From contig NZ_CAKAPD010000001.1 in the NCBI RefSeq assembly GCF_916715725.1, positions 186,001 to 250,000 on the forward strand: a stretch of 64,000 nt of DNA, written 5' to 3'. This stretch comes from an uncultured Rothia sp. GTDB taxonomy: Bacteria > Actinomycetota > Actinomycetes > Actinomycetales > Micrococcaceae. Below, in pieces: positions 27,533 through 36,901 of the stretch (position 1 is the stretch's first letter; every line of letters starts with the position of its first letter). The notes under the pieces were generated by a model. That model ran no database searches. It was not told the DNA's origin and saw nothing but the letters and a program-made list of their open reading frames with translations. Made by a program: the position numbers and the translations under genes.

Positions 27533-28681
27533 TTAGAACAGAGAACCCTGTACCCTCACCCGCGTGAACTCCTGCGCCGGCTCCACCAGCACATTCCGCC
27601 ACGCGGCAGTATTCACCAGGAACGCCGCGTCAGCATCGCCGGTGTGGGCGCTCAAAAACTGACCCGCCGCACCCGTGCAGAAGAAACCAGCCACCCCGCT
27701 CTCCAAACCGGATTCACACGGCGCCAGCGGTTCGGGCGATTGCGCGCGCAGAGCCGCGTATGGGCGGTTCATGGCGAGCGACGGAATCCACGGCTCATCC
27801 AGGGCGGTGAGCGGCACCTCCGGGTCGGTGCGCGCCAGTTCGGCGAGCGCTTCGCGGGCGCGGGCGACCGCCTCCTGATGTGCAACACGAAGCTGCGCGC
27901 CGGGCAGCGGGTTCGTCCAGGCGCGGTACTTGCTCGCCACCTGCTTGACCTGCGGAATCTTCGCGAGGGCGGTCACAGCGTCTTCGGCGCGGCGAATGGC
28001 AAGGCCGTCGGGTGCGAGCGCAATGTAGGTGGCGGTGGCGACCGCCTGCTCATCCAGGCGGCGCGGGGTCGAATGCAGGGAGCTCGTACCAACCTTGTGC
28101 GTGCCGTCCGGGAAGGTCGCGATGTAGAGGCGGTGCTCCAGCATTGCGTAGGCGCGCATGGATTCGGTGAGCGTTCCGGGGTACAGGTGCGCGCTGTGCA
28201 GGGCGGTAAATTCGTCGCGGGCGGTGCAGCGCGGGCACTGCTGGCCACGCTGGATGCGGGTGCCTTCGGGGCAGGGTACGCGGCGGATTCCCGCGGATTC
28301 GGGGGCGGCGTCATTGCTCATGCCGGTGGTGTATCCGGCGCAGTAGCGGTAGAGTTCCCCCTCGCTATCGCGCGGAATACGCAACCCCAGGTAGGCGCCG
28401 GGGGTCAACGGAATCTGGATGCGAACCCCGCTCGGAACGCCAGGCTGCGCGGGGCTGCTTCCCTGGATAGGGACGCTCTCCCCCGCCGCTTGAGATGCCC
28501 GGTTATGAGCTCCTTCAGCACCCCCGCCGGGCACGACCGGTTCCACCTCAATGAGCGGGCGGCGGTTGGACCAGCGGATCTGCCTCCAGATGAGCAGCTG
28601 CGGCGCGCCTGCAGAATCACCAGCGGCGGGCGCAGCAGCAAACTCATCGAAAGCAGTCTCAAGCAGGTTGGGGTAGTCCAT
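27533..28681 (-). CDS. DUF2797 domain protein
   Basis: About 382 aa. The ATG at 28681 is chosen; the frame is open to 28870, but that part reads across a structured intergenic region and has no homologous look. A Cys cluster typical of DUF2797 is visible: YCAGYTTGM, a CPEGTRIQRGQQCPRC block, then HSAHLYPGTL. KVGTSSLHSTPRRLDEQA follows and recalls a GIY-YIG-like strand-turn (LYIATFPDGTHKVG). Function is unknown; a nucleic-acid role is only suggested by those motifs. It sits between murT and the HIT gene, where other actinobacteria usually have phospholipid or PLP genes. Confidence 0.8.
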   Translation of the reverse strand: MDYPNLLETAFDEFAAAPAAGDSAGAPQLLIWRQIRWSNRRPLIEVEPVVPGGGAEGAHNRASQAAGESVPIQGSSPAQPGVPSGVRIQIPLTPGAYLGLRIPRDSEGELYRYCAGYTTGMSNDAAPESAGIRRVPCPEGTRIQRGQQCPRCTARDEFTALHSAHLYPGTLTESMRAYAMLEHRLYIATFPDGTHKVGTSSLHSTPRRLDEQAVATATYIALAPDGLAIRRAEDAVTALAKIPQVKQVASKYRAWTNPLPGAQLRVAHQEAVARAREALAELARTDPEVPLTALDEPWIPSLAMNRPYAALRAQSPEPLAPCESGLESGVAGFFCTGAAGQFLSAHTGDADAAFLVNTAAWRNVLVEPAQEFTRVRVQGSLF

Positions 28682-28752
28682 AGCATTCCACTCTAGCGGG
28701 TCTGGCGGGTTCTTTCTCGCGGGTTCTTTCTCGCGGGGTGCGGTGCATCCGG

Positions 28753-28790
28753 GTATCGAACCATTGGCGGCGCATCTAAGCGTTCGATAC
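28753..28790. repeat. inverted repeat in the intergenic region
   Basis: GTATCGAAC and GTTCGATAC, 9-bp perfect arms with a 20-base loop. It lies between the DUF2797 start and the small-RNA candidate terminator. Operator or hairpin; not assigned. Confidence 0.5.
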
Positions 28791-28809
28791 AGGCGCACAT
28801 CCTCGGAAA

Positions 28810-29029
28810 GCAAAAGAGGCCAGCGTCCTTCACGCTGATCCGCACCCCCGCAGTGTTGCCGTGCGTTCACGCACGGCGGGGTGGGTTCTCAGCTGAGGCG
28901 CTGACCTCTGTGGTTGAGGCAGGGCGCTTACCCTGCCAAGCCCGAAAGCGATCGGTGACCGCTATTTTTCGGTGAGCTATGCGGTGTTCATGGAAGCCGG
29001 AAGCTTCCCCGCAGCGTCGCTGCATTTAA
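28810..29029 (-). ncRNA. candidate structured RNA of about 220 nt
   Basis: On the minus strand, a promoter (TTGAAT-18 bp-TATGGC) is followed by five or more local hairpins and an intrinsic terminator. The hairpins include GGAAGC/GCTTCC near 29000, GCAGGG/GCCCTGC near 28920-28936, and GCCGTGCG-TGAA-CGCACGGC at 28858-28877. The terminator is CAGCGT/ACGCTG at 28821-28837, followed by GCCTCTTTTGCTTT. No frame with a ribosome site crosses it. It lacks the signature cores of SRP RNA, tmRNA and RNase P RNA. It may be a free small RNA (6S-like by size) or a cis-acting leader of the DUF2797 gene. Confidence 0.45.
28821..28837 (-). terminator. intrinsic terminator of the structured RNA
   Basis: CAGCGT-CCTTC-ACGCTG stem with GCCTCTTTTGCTTT after it on the minus strand. 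Confidence 0.6.
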
Positions 29030-29035
29030 AACTTT

Positions 29036-29065
29036 GCCATATCCAATGGACATAACATCATTCAA
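29036..29065 (-). promoter_or_regulatory. promoter of the structured RNA candidate
   Basis: TTGAAT (29060-29065) and TATGGC (29036-29041) on the minus strand, 18 bp apart, in an AT-rich stretch that contrasts with the GC-rich RNA below it. Confidence 0.45.
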
Positions 29066-29198
29066 ATACGCATCGACTGCCTAATCTGCGCATTTATGAC
29101 GCAGAATTTCTATGCACTAGCTGGCAAATTGAAGCAATTAGTGCAAAATTTCAAAATCACCAAGCCACCCAGACTATCTGACGGATGATCCACGCCAT

Positions 29199-29774
29199 CT
29201 AGCTGAGGCGAGCAAACCCCTCCGCAATAGCCACACGCATATCGTCCAGCGTGCGGGACATGGTCTTGGTGTGAGCGATAATCGGCAGGAAATTTGTATC
29301 CCCACTCCAGCGCGGCAAAATGTGCTGATGCAGGTGATCAGCAATGCCCGCGCCGCCAACCTTGCCCTGGTTGATACCGATGTTGAAGCCGTCATTATGC
29401 GACACCTCGCGCAGAACCTTCATGGCGAGCTGCGTCAGCTGCGCAATCTCAATGGTTTCCGCCTCGGTCGCATCATCGTAGAACGGGATGTGGCGGTACG
29501 GGCAGACCAGCAGGTGCCCGGGGTTGTACGGATAGAGGTTGAGAATCACGAAGGCATGCTCGCCGCGGTGCACAATCAGCGACTCCTCGTCACTGCGGCT
29601 GGGCGCGGTGCAGAAGGGGCAGGTCTTCTCGGTATAGTCCTTCTGGCCGCCACTCACGTAGGCGGTGCGGTGAGGGGTCCACAGGCGCTGGAACTGGTCC
29701 GGTGCGCCGGGCAGCTCGAAGGAATCCTGCACCGAGGCTGCGGTGCCATGCTCGGGGGTCGTGTTCTCGCTCAT
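29199..29774 (-). CDS. HIT-family nucleotide hydrolase/phosphorylase (Ap4A-type)
   Basis: 191-aa histidine-triad protein of the actinobacterial Ap4A phosphorylase-like branch. The catalytic triad motif HLHQHILPRW is near residue 147. The zinc or substrate Cys pair CPFC lies near 52, and ILNLYPYNPGHLLVCPYRHI covers the first part of the fold. The N-terminal 45 residues include LWTPHRTAYVSGGQKDYTEK, found across this branch. In many actinobacteria the gene follows thrS and precedes pgsA. Here thrS is 10.8 kb away and pgsA is not in the window. Confidence 0.93.
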   Translation of the reverse strand: MSENTTPEHGTAASVQDSFELPGAPDQFQRLWTPHRTAYVSGGQKDYTEKTCPFCTAPSRSDEESLIVHRGEHAFVILNLYPYNPGHLLVCPYRHIPFYDDATEAETIEIAQLTQLAMKVLREVSHNDGFNIGINQGKVGGAGIADHLHQHILPRWSGDTNFLPIIAHTKTMSRTLDDMRVAIAEGFARLS

Positions 29775-29861
29775 AGTCCCATTCTATAGCCCGCACGCGG
29801 CAACGGGAACGCCCCGTCCGTCATGCGTGTCAGATATGAGATAACTCCCCCGGCAGCGCGC

Positions 29862-30509
29862 TTAGCTGTGCTGCTTTTCCAGGCGAATGATGCGGGTGGC
29901 ACCCTCAAAGGTCATGGGGAAGCTCAGCACGCCGTCCTCCATGACGAATTCCTTAGTTTCCTTATCGGAGGCGTACGGCGCGTGGCTCAGCTTCGCATGG
30001 TCCACGTGCGAAATGTAGCTGAAGTTGCCGGTCTTCGCCTCGAAAGTGCCCGCCCAGAAGGGGGTTGCCAGCTCTTCGTGGTTCAGGTGGTAGGTGACCT
30101 CGATAATGCCGTCGTGAATGACGGCGTCCATGTAGTTCTCAAGGTTGGTGGAGTCCTGCTGAACCCAGGTGCCGTCCATGATTTTCTGCGAGCGCGCAAC
30201 GGCTGCCGAGGAAGGCATGGGCGCCGCGGTGTATGCGGCAGGCTCCTGGTTGCTCGTGTTGTCCGGCGCGGGGGTCTCAGTGGGCTGAGTCGCGGTCGGG
30301 TGAATCGACGGGTCATCCGAGGCATTAACCGCCGCCTTAATTCCGGTGCTGTCATCGCCGGGGGCGGGAACGGCACTAGGCTCGACGGTTTCAAAAGCTG
30401 CGGGGTCAACAACCGCACTTGCGGAGGCGTTATTCGGTGCGGGTGCGCACGCGGTGAGGGAGAGCGCGCCGAGTAGAGCGAGCGCGCCCAGAGTGGACTT
30501 AGGTACCAC
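29862..30509 (-). CDS. predicted lipoprotein
   Basis: 215 aa starting at a GTG (30509) with AGGA about 8 nt upstream. A signal peptide with lipobox LTAC puts the lipidated Cys at residue 21. Residues 25-105 are a Ser/Thr/Pro/Ala-rich spacer, typical of surface-exposed actinobacterial lipoproteins. The C-terminal 110 residues form a compact domain (SQKIMDGTWVQQDSTN, FWAGTFEAKTGNFSYISHVD) that looks like a lipocalin-like or beta-barrel fold, but I cannot name a family. Function is unknown. Confidence 0.75.
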   Translation of the reverse strand: MVPKSTLGALALLGALSLTACAPAPNNASASAVVDPAAFETVEPSAVPAPGDDSTGIKAAVNASDDPSIHPTATQPTETPAPDNTSNQEPAAYTAAPMPSSAAVARSQKIMDGTWVQQDSTNLENYMDAVIHDGIIEVTYHLNHEELATPFWAGTFEAKTGNFSYISHVDHAKLSHAPYASDKETKEFVMEDGVLSFPMTFEGATRIIRLEKQHS

Positions 30510-30841
30510 GAACGTGTCCTAACAGAGTTATGTGTTTGAGTGAGTTTGTGAGTTGAGTGGTGCCTCCCCGTGAGTGAGGTGGGGATACGACGACACCCCG
30601 TAGCGCATTGAGGCTACAGGGCGTTCGATAACCGGCACGGTAGATAGTTTATAGGCTCTGGCTAGGAGTTTCACCAGTGGCGGCCATTTTTAAAAGATAG
30701 TTTGGTCACATTAGACCTTAAGGCGGGGCATTTTTCACCGGCGCAACCCTCAATTTGCACTCCGCACAGGCTAATTTTGCCTCGACAAGGCAAAATATAC
30801 CGCTCAGTGGCGAGTGCGGGGCTTGATTCCACCTTCACGTG
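30510..30841. other. intergenic region upstream of the lipoprotein gene
   Basis: Holds a CCTCCCC/GGTGGGG hairpin near 30565-30590 and an AT-richer stretch after 30650. No gene is seen. Confidence 0.35.
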
Positions 30842-30901
30842 GGCTCGGCACCCAAACCCACCGCCACAGCGGGCGGGCGGTGTGGGTTTGAGTGCCGAGC
30901 C
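30842..30901. terminator. long hairpin downstream of the potassium-channel gene
   Basis: GGCTCGGCACCCAAACCCAC on the left pairs almost perfectly with its complement ending GTGCCGAGCC on the right, about 25 bp of stem. It is 78 nt beyond the channel stop. There is no T-run, so it may be a processing barrier rather than a true intrinsic terminator. Confidence 0.55.
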
Positions 30902-30978
30902 TCAACCGAACTGCTATATCTGCGCTGCTGTCTGCGCTGCCGCCCGGCCACTATTCGCGGGCTACTATTCGCAGGCTC

Positions 30979-32577
30979 CTACTGCTTGCGGGAACGCAAC
31001 GAGAACTTCTCACGAATAATCGTGAACGTCTGGCGGGTCTCCTCCAGCAGGGCGACCGGCTCCTGCTCGCGCACAGCGACCTCATGAGAGGTCGAAGGCT
31101 CACCGGGCTCCTCAGCAGGTGCGGCGTTTGGAGCATCTGCAGAAGCACCCGGTGCGGCAAAACCGGCAGCAGTAAAACCAGCGGAGTTGAAACCAGTACG
31201 GCGTGCCGCCTCCGCCTCCGAAGGAACCGGGTGCACACCGTCTTCATCCACGACCTCGCGCAACGTGTAGTCGTGGGCTTCACGGCGCGCATACTCACGA
31301 GCTAGCAGGGCGCGCAGCTCAGAAATCTCCTGGCGAAGGTCGTCCACGTCAGCCTTGGTGGCGGGGTGCTCCTGCTCCTCCACTCCCCCGATTTTCTCGA
31401 TAATCCAGCTCGCGAGCGCACCGGTAGCAACCGCGACCAAGCCCACGCCGTACAGCATGACGATCACGGCGATGACCCTGCCGATGCCGGTGACCGGGTA
31501 AACGTCGCCGTAGCCGACCGTGGCGAGGGTCGTGAACGTCCACCAGTAGGCGGTGGGCAGGTCGCGAATCATCGCGCCCGGTTCGGAGGACTCCACCGAA
31601 TAGATCGACAGGGCAAACATGATGATAAAGATCGCGGTGTAGCCGAAGAGCTTCATCCCCAGTTCGGAGAGCCTCTTGTACTGGCGGTTGGCGGTCAGGT
31701 GAATCATGGCGAGGAAGCTGACAATACGCCACGCGGGCAGCAACACAATCGCCAGGTTCATCAGGTTATGCGTGATGAAGTAGAGTCGCCGTGGCGCCAG
31801 GTACAGGCGAATGCAGTAGTCGGCGGCGAATAGGCCCCACAGAATCATCTGAATGATGTTGAGGTACCCGTCATACGGTTCCTGGATGCGCGTGCTCATG
31901 ATGGGTGCGGCGAACGCGAGCAGGTACAGCACGGACGCCACGAACATGGGCGTTGAGGAGCGTTCCTCCCATGCCGCCAGGTTCTTCTCGCCGCGGTACT
32001 TGCTGAGCGTGCGGAAGAGGCGGGTTCGCGGAGTGCGACGCGGCGGGTCCGTGACGGTGCGGGTGACCGTGCGAATGGTCGTGGTGTGCGTTTCAGGCTC
32101 GCCCGTGTCAATGATTTCGGGGGTGCCATCAGGGTTACCCTGAGTACCCTTCTGGTCGCCCTGCTTGCCGCGCAGGTGATGCGTGGTGCGGGTGATGCGG
32201 CGTTCCTCGCGGTGCGTGCCGTCCGGTGCGTCAGTGGTGGCGTATTCTTCGACGACTTCTTCGTAGTCGTCGTCGGGGTCCAGGTCAGTGGAGTAGACGG
32301 CGTGGGCGCTGTCCAGGCGGGCGCTATCAATCTGCACGGCGTCTACGGGCAGGGCGGTAGGCTCTGCCGGACTCGCTGCAGCGGGGCTAGCTGCAGCGGG
32401 GGCGGTTTCAGATGCGGTAGTTTCAGGGCGCACAGACGCACCCGCCGGGCTGTTCCCCGCGCTATTCGCAGGGATATTGCCCGAGGTGTTCTCGGCCGAG
32501 GTATTCCCTGCCGACGTATTGGGTGCTGTGCCGTTCTTTACCGTGTTTTCTGCCTGGTTCTGTTCCGCCTTATCCAT
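30979..32577 (-). CDS. voltage-gated-type potassium channel
   Basis: 532-aa membrane protein. Residues 1-180 are disordered and rich in Ala, Glu, Asn, Thr and Pro. Six membrane helices follow between about 205 and 400: FVASVLYLLAFAAPIM, then IIQMILWGLFAADYCIRLYL, LMNLAIVLLPAWRIVSFLAM, a fourth and fifth helix, and the pore. The selectivity filter is TLATVGYGDVYPVT, and the last helix is IGRVIAVIVMLYGVGLVAVA. The S4 helix has few regularly spaced Arg residues, so voltage sensing is doubtful. A C-terminal coiled coil (DDLRQEISELRALLAREYA) and another disordered tail complete it. The ribosome site is weak. Confidence 0.93.
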   Translation of the reverse strand: MDKAEQNQAENTVKNGTAPNTSAGNTSAENTSGNIPANSAGNSPAGASVRPETTASETAPAAASPAAASPAEPTALPVDAVQIDSARLDSAHAVYSTDLDPDDDYEEVVEEYATTDAPDGTHREERRITRTTHHLRGKQGDQKGTQGNPDGTPEIIDTGEPETHTTTIRTVTRTVTDPPRRTPRTRLFRTLSKYRGEKNLAAWEERSSTPMFVASVLYLLAFAAPIMSTRIQEPYDGYLNIIQMILWGLFAADYCIRLYLAPRRLYFITHNLMNLAIVLLPAWRIVSFLAMIHLTANRQYKRLSELGMKLFGYTAIFIIMFALSIYSVESSEPGAMIRDLPTAYWWTFTTLATVGYGDVYPVTGIGRVIAVIVMLYGVGLVAVATGALASWIIEKIGGVEEQEHPATKADVDDLRQEISELRALLAREYARREAHDYTLREVVDEDGVHPVPSEAEAARRTGFNSAGFTAAGFAAPGASADAPNAAPAEEPGEPSTSHEVAVREQEPVALLEETRQTFTIIREKFSLRSRKQ

Positions 32578-32736
32578 AGTGTGAATGATACTCCGCGCCG
32601 TTGCGTTTGCGTTTCTATTTCATTGCACTGCGAGCATTTAACCTGACACAATATGTGGTGTACCTATCACCTCGGTTGCGCTATCCCGCAGTGTTACTGC
32701 CCCGTAGCGTTGCCGACCCGCACATCGGAGTGCCTT

Positions 32737-33642
32737 ATGCCTTCACACACCACCGCTTTCTTCTTCCGTCACCCGAGCTTCCGTCAGCTGGGCGTGAGCC
32801 TGTGCCTCTCCGGTGCGCTCGCCGCCGCCCTGGGCGGGTGCGCCTCCCTGAACCCCTCCCCTTCTGCGTCTGCTGAGACTTCGTCTGAGCCGACTGCGGC
32901 GAGCCACGCAACGGCGCCGGTGCTTCAGGATTCTGAGGGCTTCCGCCTGTTTACCGGTCGCGGTGCTGTTGAGGAGGCGGTCTTTGAGGGCCCGGCGGCG
33001 CCCGCCTCCTATTCGTATGTGGAGTTTGAGCGTCGCGGTGAGCCGGAGGGCACGATGAAGGTTTCGGTCACTGACGGTTCGGGCACTCAGGTTGAGGTGG
33101 TTGCTGGCGGTTCGGGTGAGGGTGCGGGCGTGTGGGTTCGTAATACGGCGAGCGCGTCTGCGCCAGCTCCTTCTGGTACCGCTCCTTCTAGTTCCGCGAA
33201 GTCTGCGGGGGCGGTGAGTGTGCCGTATAGTTCGGCGCGTGTGACGGCGTCGACGTCGCAGCTGATTGATGATGCGCAGTGGATGGTGTCGGTTCGTGCG
33301 GCGGGTGTTGGTTCTTCGGGTGAGTTTGAGGCGCCTGATGGTGTGCCGTTGACGAGTCAGAGCGCGGAGGTTGGCGAGATTCAGATGCAGGGCAGCCGCG
33401 GTTTTGTGCACGATACGGTGTCGAGTGGCGCCTCGGTTGCGGTAGAGAACCGTTCGGGTGCGAAGATGACGGTGTATTGTGCGGGTGTGGATCGTAAGGA
33501 GCGTAGTGTGCCTGCGGGTGGCCGCGTGTTTGTGGAGGATTTGGGGGTGCGTGGTTCGGCGGGTTCTCCTCTGTTTTGTGGTGTGGTGACTTCTGATAGT
33601 ACTGCTAGCTGGAATGTTACGGCGCTCGGCGGCCGCGCCTAA
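32737..33642 (+). CDS. predicted lipoprotein, Ser/Ala-rich
   Basis: 301 aa. The ATG at 32737 is chosen (GGAG 7 nt upstream); an in-frame ATG at 32653 lacks a ribosome site and would spoil the signal peptide. Basic residues, a hydrophobic core and lipobox LGGC place the lipidated Cys near residue 35. A Ser/Thr/Pro linker follows, then two beta-rich stretches (about 75-130 and 175-301) separated by a Ser/Ala/Pro linker. Codons often end in T or G, unlike the C-ending choice in the next gene, which suggests low expression or different origin. No family recognised. Confidence 0.7.
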   Translation: MPSHTTAFFFRHPSFRQLGVSLCLSGALAAALGGCASLNPSPSASAETSSEPTAASHATAPVLQDSEGFRLFTGRGAVEEAVFEGPAAPASYSYVEFERRGEPEGTMKVSVTDGSGTQVEVVAGGSGEGAGVWVRNTASASAPAPSGTAPSSSAKSAGAVSVPYSSARVTASTSQLIDDAQWMVSVRAAGVGSSGEFEAPDGVPLTSQSAEVGEIQMQGSRGFVHDTVSSGASVAVENRSGAKMTVYCAGVDRKERSVPAGGRVFVEDLGVRGSAGSPLFCGVVTSDSTASWNVTALGGRA

Positions 33643-33892
33643 GAAAACCTGACCGGCATCCGGGTGGTGGGTGCGCCTCCTCAGATATACCCAGGTAGCC
33701 CCGCACGACACCCTGGAAAGCCAGTAAATACGCGGCAAACCTACGCATCGGCACGGTGTATAACCCACCCCCTTTATGGTGACAAGTAGTCGCCAAGCTT
33801 AGCCATAGCTAACCGGAAAAGACGGTGTTCAAAGGAAGATACTGGAATAAGGACAGCATTCACACACCTGTCACCAGTAAGGAAGCAAGATC

Positions 33893-36802
33893 ATGACCAC
33901 CGTTGTGTCAAATACGTCCGAAGCCCTCAAGTCCCCCTACGAGGACACCCTCAAGCGCCTACTCTCCGACGCGCGCGCCGAGGCAGTCGAATCCAGCGTC
34001 TCCGAACTCGAACGCCTGGCAATCTCGCACGACGCATCCCACTACCTGCTCGTGCCCGCCGGCCTGATTCGCCCCGACTCCGCCGAAGACGTCGCAAACA
34101 TCTTCCGTGCAGCCGGCGACCTCGGCCTGCCGCTGACCTTCCGCTCCGGCGGCACCTCCCTCTCCGGCCAGTCCAGCGGCGACGGTCTGATGGTCGACAC
34201 CCGCCGCCACTTCAAGAAGATCGAGGTCCTTGAAGACGGCAAGAAGGTGCGCGTGCAGCCCGGCGCGACCATCATGATGGTCAACAACTACCTGGCACCA
34301 TACGGCTACAAGCTCGGCCCCGACCCGGCATCCTGGTCCGCCTGCACCATCGGTGGTGTGGTCGCGAACAACTCCTCCGGCATGTCTTCGGGTACCAAGT
34401 ACAACACCTACAACACCCTGGACTCCATGGTGTTCGTGCTGCCCAGCGGCACCATCATTGACACCGCCGAGCCGGACGCCGACCAGAAGCTGCGCGCCCT
34501 CGAACCCGAGCTTCACGAGGGCCTGCTGCGCCTGCGCAAGCGCGTGCTTGAGAACCCCGAGTCCATGGCGAAGATTCGCCAGCAGTACTCCATGAAGAAC
34601 ACCATGGGTTACGGCCTGAACTCCCTGGTCGACTTCGAGACCCCCGTGGACATTCTGCAGCACCTGCTGATCGGTTCGGAGGGTACCCTCGGCTTCGTGG
34701 CTTCGGCAACCTACCGCACCCTGCCGATTCTGAAGAACACCTCGACCGGCCTGCTCGTGTTCGACAACCTCATCGATGCGGCACGTTCCGTGCCCGAACT
34801 GGTCGCCAACAAGCTGGCAACCGTCGAGCTGATGGACGCCACCAGTATTCGTGTGGCTCAGCGTACCGGCCAGGCTGCGGAAGCACTCGCCGCCATCGAC
34901 GTGAAGGATCACGCCGCGCTGCTGGTTGAGTTCCAGGGCAACTCCGAGCAGGAGCTGAACGACCTTGCCGCTGCTGCAGCACCCATGTTTAAGAGCCTGC
35001 CCGTGGCTTCGCCGGTGTCGATGACCAGCAAGCTGTCCGAGCGTAACGCCCTATGGGCGGCACGCCGCGGCCTGTACACCACCGTCGCGGGCAACCGCCC
35101 CTCCGGCACGAACGCACTGCTTGAAGACGTGGTCGTGCCCGTCGAGGTTCTGGGCAACACCTGTAGCGACCTGACCAAGCTGTTCGACGCCCACGGCTAC
35201 AAGGACTCCGTGATTTTCGGTCACGCGAAGGACGGCAACATCCACTTCATGCTGAACGAGCAGTTCCGCGACCCGAAGCAGCTGGACCGCTACCGCGAGT
35301 TCACCGAAGAAATGGTTCAGCTGATCCTTGCCGCTGACGGCTCGCTGAAGGCTGAGCACGGTACCGGCCGCATCATGGCTCCGTTCGTGAGCCGCCAGTT
35401 CGGTGACGAGCTCTTCGACGTGATGCGCCAGATCAAGCGCCTCATCGACCCGAAGGGCTTCATGAACCCCGGCGTGCTGATTGCCGAGCCGGACACCGAC
35501 TACGTGACCGACCTGAAGGTCGCCGAGACCGTTGAGGAAGAAGTCGACCGCTGTGTGGAGTGCGGCTACTGCGAGCCGGTCTGCCCTTCCCGCAACCTGA
35601 CCCTCACCCCGCGTCAGCGTATTGTGATGCGCCGTGAGATTGCCGCCGCCGAAGTGAACGGCGACCACGAGCTCGCCGAGCGCCTGCGCAAGGAGTACGA
35701 GTACAACGGCATCGACACCTGCGCCGTGGACGGCATGTGCCAGACCCGTTGCCCCGTGAACATTAACACCGGTGACCTGATTCGCCGCCTGCGTTCTGAG
35801 AACCAGGACAAGCTCGCCGCCGCCGGCTGGAAGGTCGCCGCGCAGCAGTGGGGCATCATGGACAAGGTCGCAGGCAAGGCCCTGACCGTAGCCAAGAAGA
35901 TGCCGTTCCCCATCGTGCACGGCACCACCGACATTGCCCGCAAGGTCATGGGCGACGACATGGTTCCCTCCTACAAGAAGGACCTGCCCGTCGGTGGCCC
36001 GGCACGTAAGCCTCACAAGGATGCAACCGCCGAAATCGTGTTCTTCCCCGCCTGCGTGAACTCCATGTTCGGCGGCGTGGACGGCGACGGCAAGCACGAC
36101 CCGGTCAACGCAACCCAGGCGTTCATCCGCCTGTGTGAGCGTGCGGGCGTGAAGTACCGCATCCCGGACAACATTGGCGAGATGTGCTGCTCCACCCCGT
36201 GGAAGTCGAAGGGCTTCACCGACGGCTACTCGATCATGAGCGACCGCGTGCTGAAGTCCCTGTGGGAGGCTACCGACGGTGGCCGCCTGCCGGTCGTGTG
36301 TGACGCTTCGTCCTGTACTGAGGGCCTTGAGGTGATGCGCCAGAAGGTTATTAAGGCGCTTGAGCACAAGATCGTGAACGGCCTGCAGCCGGGCGAGCCG
36401 GACTACTCGCGTCTGCGCATGTACGACGCGGTGCAGTTCGCCGCCGACAACTTGCTGGACAAGCTGACTGTGTCTGCTCCCCTGCCGTCGGTTGCTCTGC
36501 ACCCGACCTGTTCGATGACTCACCTGGGCACTCAGCCTGCGTTTGAGAAGATTGCGAACGCGATGAGTGACGACGTGTACGTGCCGAAGCACTGGGGTTG
36601 CTGTGGCTACGCGGGTGACCGCGGTATGCTGCACCCCGAGCTGACCGCAAGCGCTACGGAGGCTGAGGCTACGGAGCTGAGCGAGCAGAAGGAGTTTGCC
36701 GCATACATTTCGGCTAACCGTACCTGCGAGCAGGGCATGACCGAGGCGACCGGCCACACCTACCAGAACGTGCTGCAGCTGCTGGAACGCACCACCCGAT
36801 AA
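33893..36802 (+). CDS. FAD/Fe-S oxidoreductase, D-lactate dehydrogenase type
   Basis: 969-aa fused enzyme. An FAD-binding type 4 domain (about 45-270; FRSGGTSLSGQSSGDGLMVD, CTIGGVVANNSSGM) is followed by an FAD-oxidase C domain (about 275-525; HAKDGNIHFMLNEQ, LKAEHGTGR). Two 4Fe-4S clusters follow at about 553-630 (CVECGYCEPVCPSRN and CQTRCPVNIN). The C-terminus has two cysteine-rich CCG domains (MCCSTPWKSKG, HPTCSMTHLG, WGCCGYAGDRGM). This layout is that of membrane-associated D-lactate or related 2-hydroxy-acid dehydrogenases feeding electrons to quinone. Lactate as substrate is an inference. It has an AAGGAAG ribosome site and its own terminator. Confidence 0.9.
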   Translation: MTTVVSNTSEALKSPYEDTLKRLLSDARAEAVESSVSELERLAISHDASHYLLVPAGLIRPDSAEDVANIFRAAGDLGLPLTFRSGGTSLSGQSSGDGLMVDTRRHFKKIEVLEDGKKVRVQPGATIMMVNNYLAPYGYKLGPDPASWSACTIGGVVANNSSGMSSGTKYNTYNTLDSMVFVLPSGTIIDTAEPDADQKLRALEPELHEGLLRLRKRVLENPESMAKIRQQYSMKNTMGYGLNSLVDFETPVDILQHLLIGSEGTLGFVASATYRTLPILKNTSTGLLVFDNLIDAARSVPELVANKLATVELMDATSIRVAQRTGQAAEALAAIDVKDHAALLVEFQGNSEQELNDLAAAAAPMFKSLPVASPVSMTSKLSERNALWAARRGLYTTVAGNRPSGTNALLEDVVVPVEVLGNTCSDLTKLFDAHGYKDSVIFGHAKDGNIHFMLNEQFRDPKQLDRYREFTEEMVQLILAADGSLKAEHGTGRIMAPFVSRQFGDELFDVMRQIKRLIDPKGFMNPGVLIAEPDTDYVTDLKVAETVEEEVDRCVECGYCEPVCPSRNLTLTPRQRIVMRREIAAAEVNGDHELAERLRKEYEYNGIDTCAVDGMCQTRCPVNINTGDLIRRLRSENQDKLAAAGWKVAAQQWGIMDKVAGKALTVAKKMPFPIVHGTTDIARKVMGDDMVPSYKKDLPVGGPARKPHKDATAEIVFFPACVNSMFGGVDGDGKHDPVNATQAFIRLCERAGVKYRIPDNIGEMCCSTPWKSKGFTDGYSIMSDRVLKSLWEATDGGRLPVVCDASSCTEGLEVMRQKVIKALEHKIVNGLQPGEPDYSRLRMYDAVQFAADNLLDKLTVSAPLPSVALHPTCSMTHLGTQPAFEKIANAMSDDVYVPKHWGCCGYAGDRGMLHPELTASATEAEATELSEQKEFAAYISANRTCEQGMTEATGHTYQNVLQLLERTTR

Positions 36803-36833
36803 ACGGGCTGAGCGCATAAGCTGACGAAAGAAG

Positions 36834-36872
36834 GGACCCGGCGGGCTATCTGATTGATAGTCCGCCGGGTCC
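36834..36872 (+). terminator. terminator of the D-lactate dehydrogenase-type gene
   Basis: GGACCCGGCGG / CCGCCGGGTCC stem followed by GTTTATGCTTGTTT on the plus strand, about 32 nt after the stop. Confidence 0.85.
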
Positions 36873-36901
36873 GTTTATGCTTGTTTCCTTCTAGGCTGTC
36901 T

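Noticed and set aside
28684..28870. Extension of the DUF2797 protein to a start at 28870
   Set aside because: The added part reads through hairpin-rich intergenic DNA, shows no conserved residues, and the ATG at 28681 gives a normal N-terminus.
33778..33876. TGGTGACA and TGTCACCA inverted pair upstream of the D-lactate dehydrogenase-type gene
   Set aside because: An 8-bp inverted pair 83 bp apart is expected by chance at this scale; there is no further support for an operator or leader stem.
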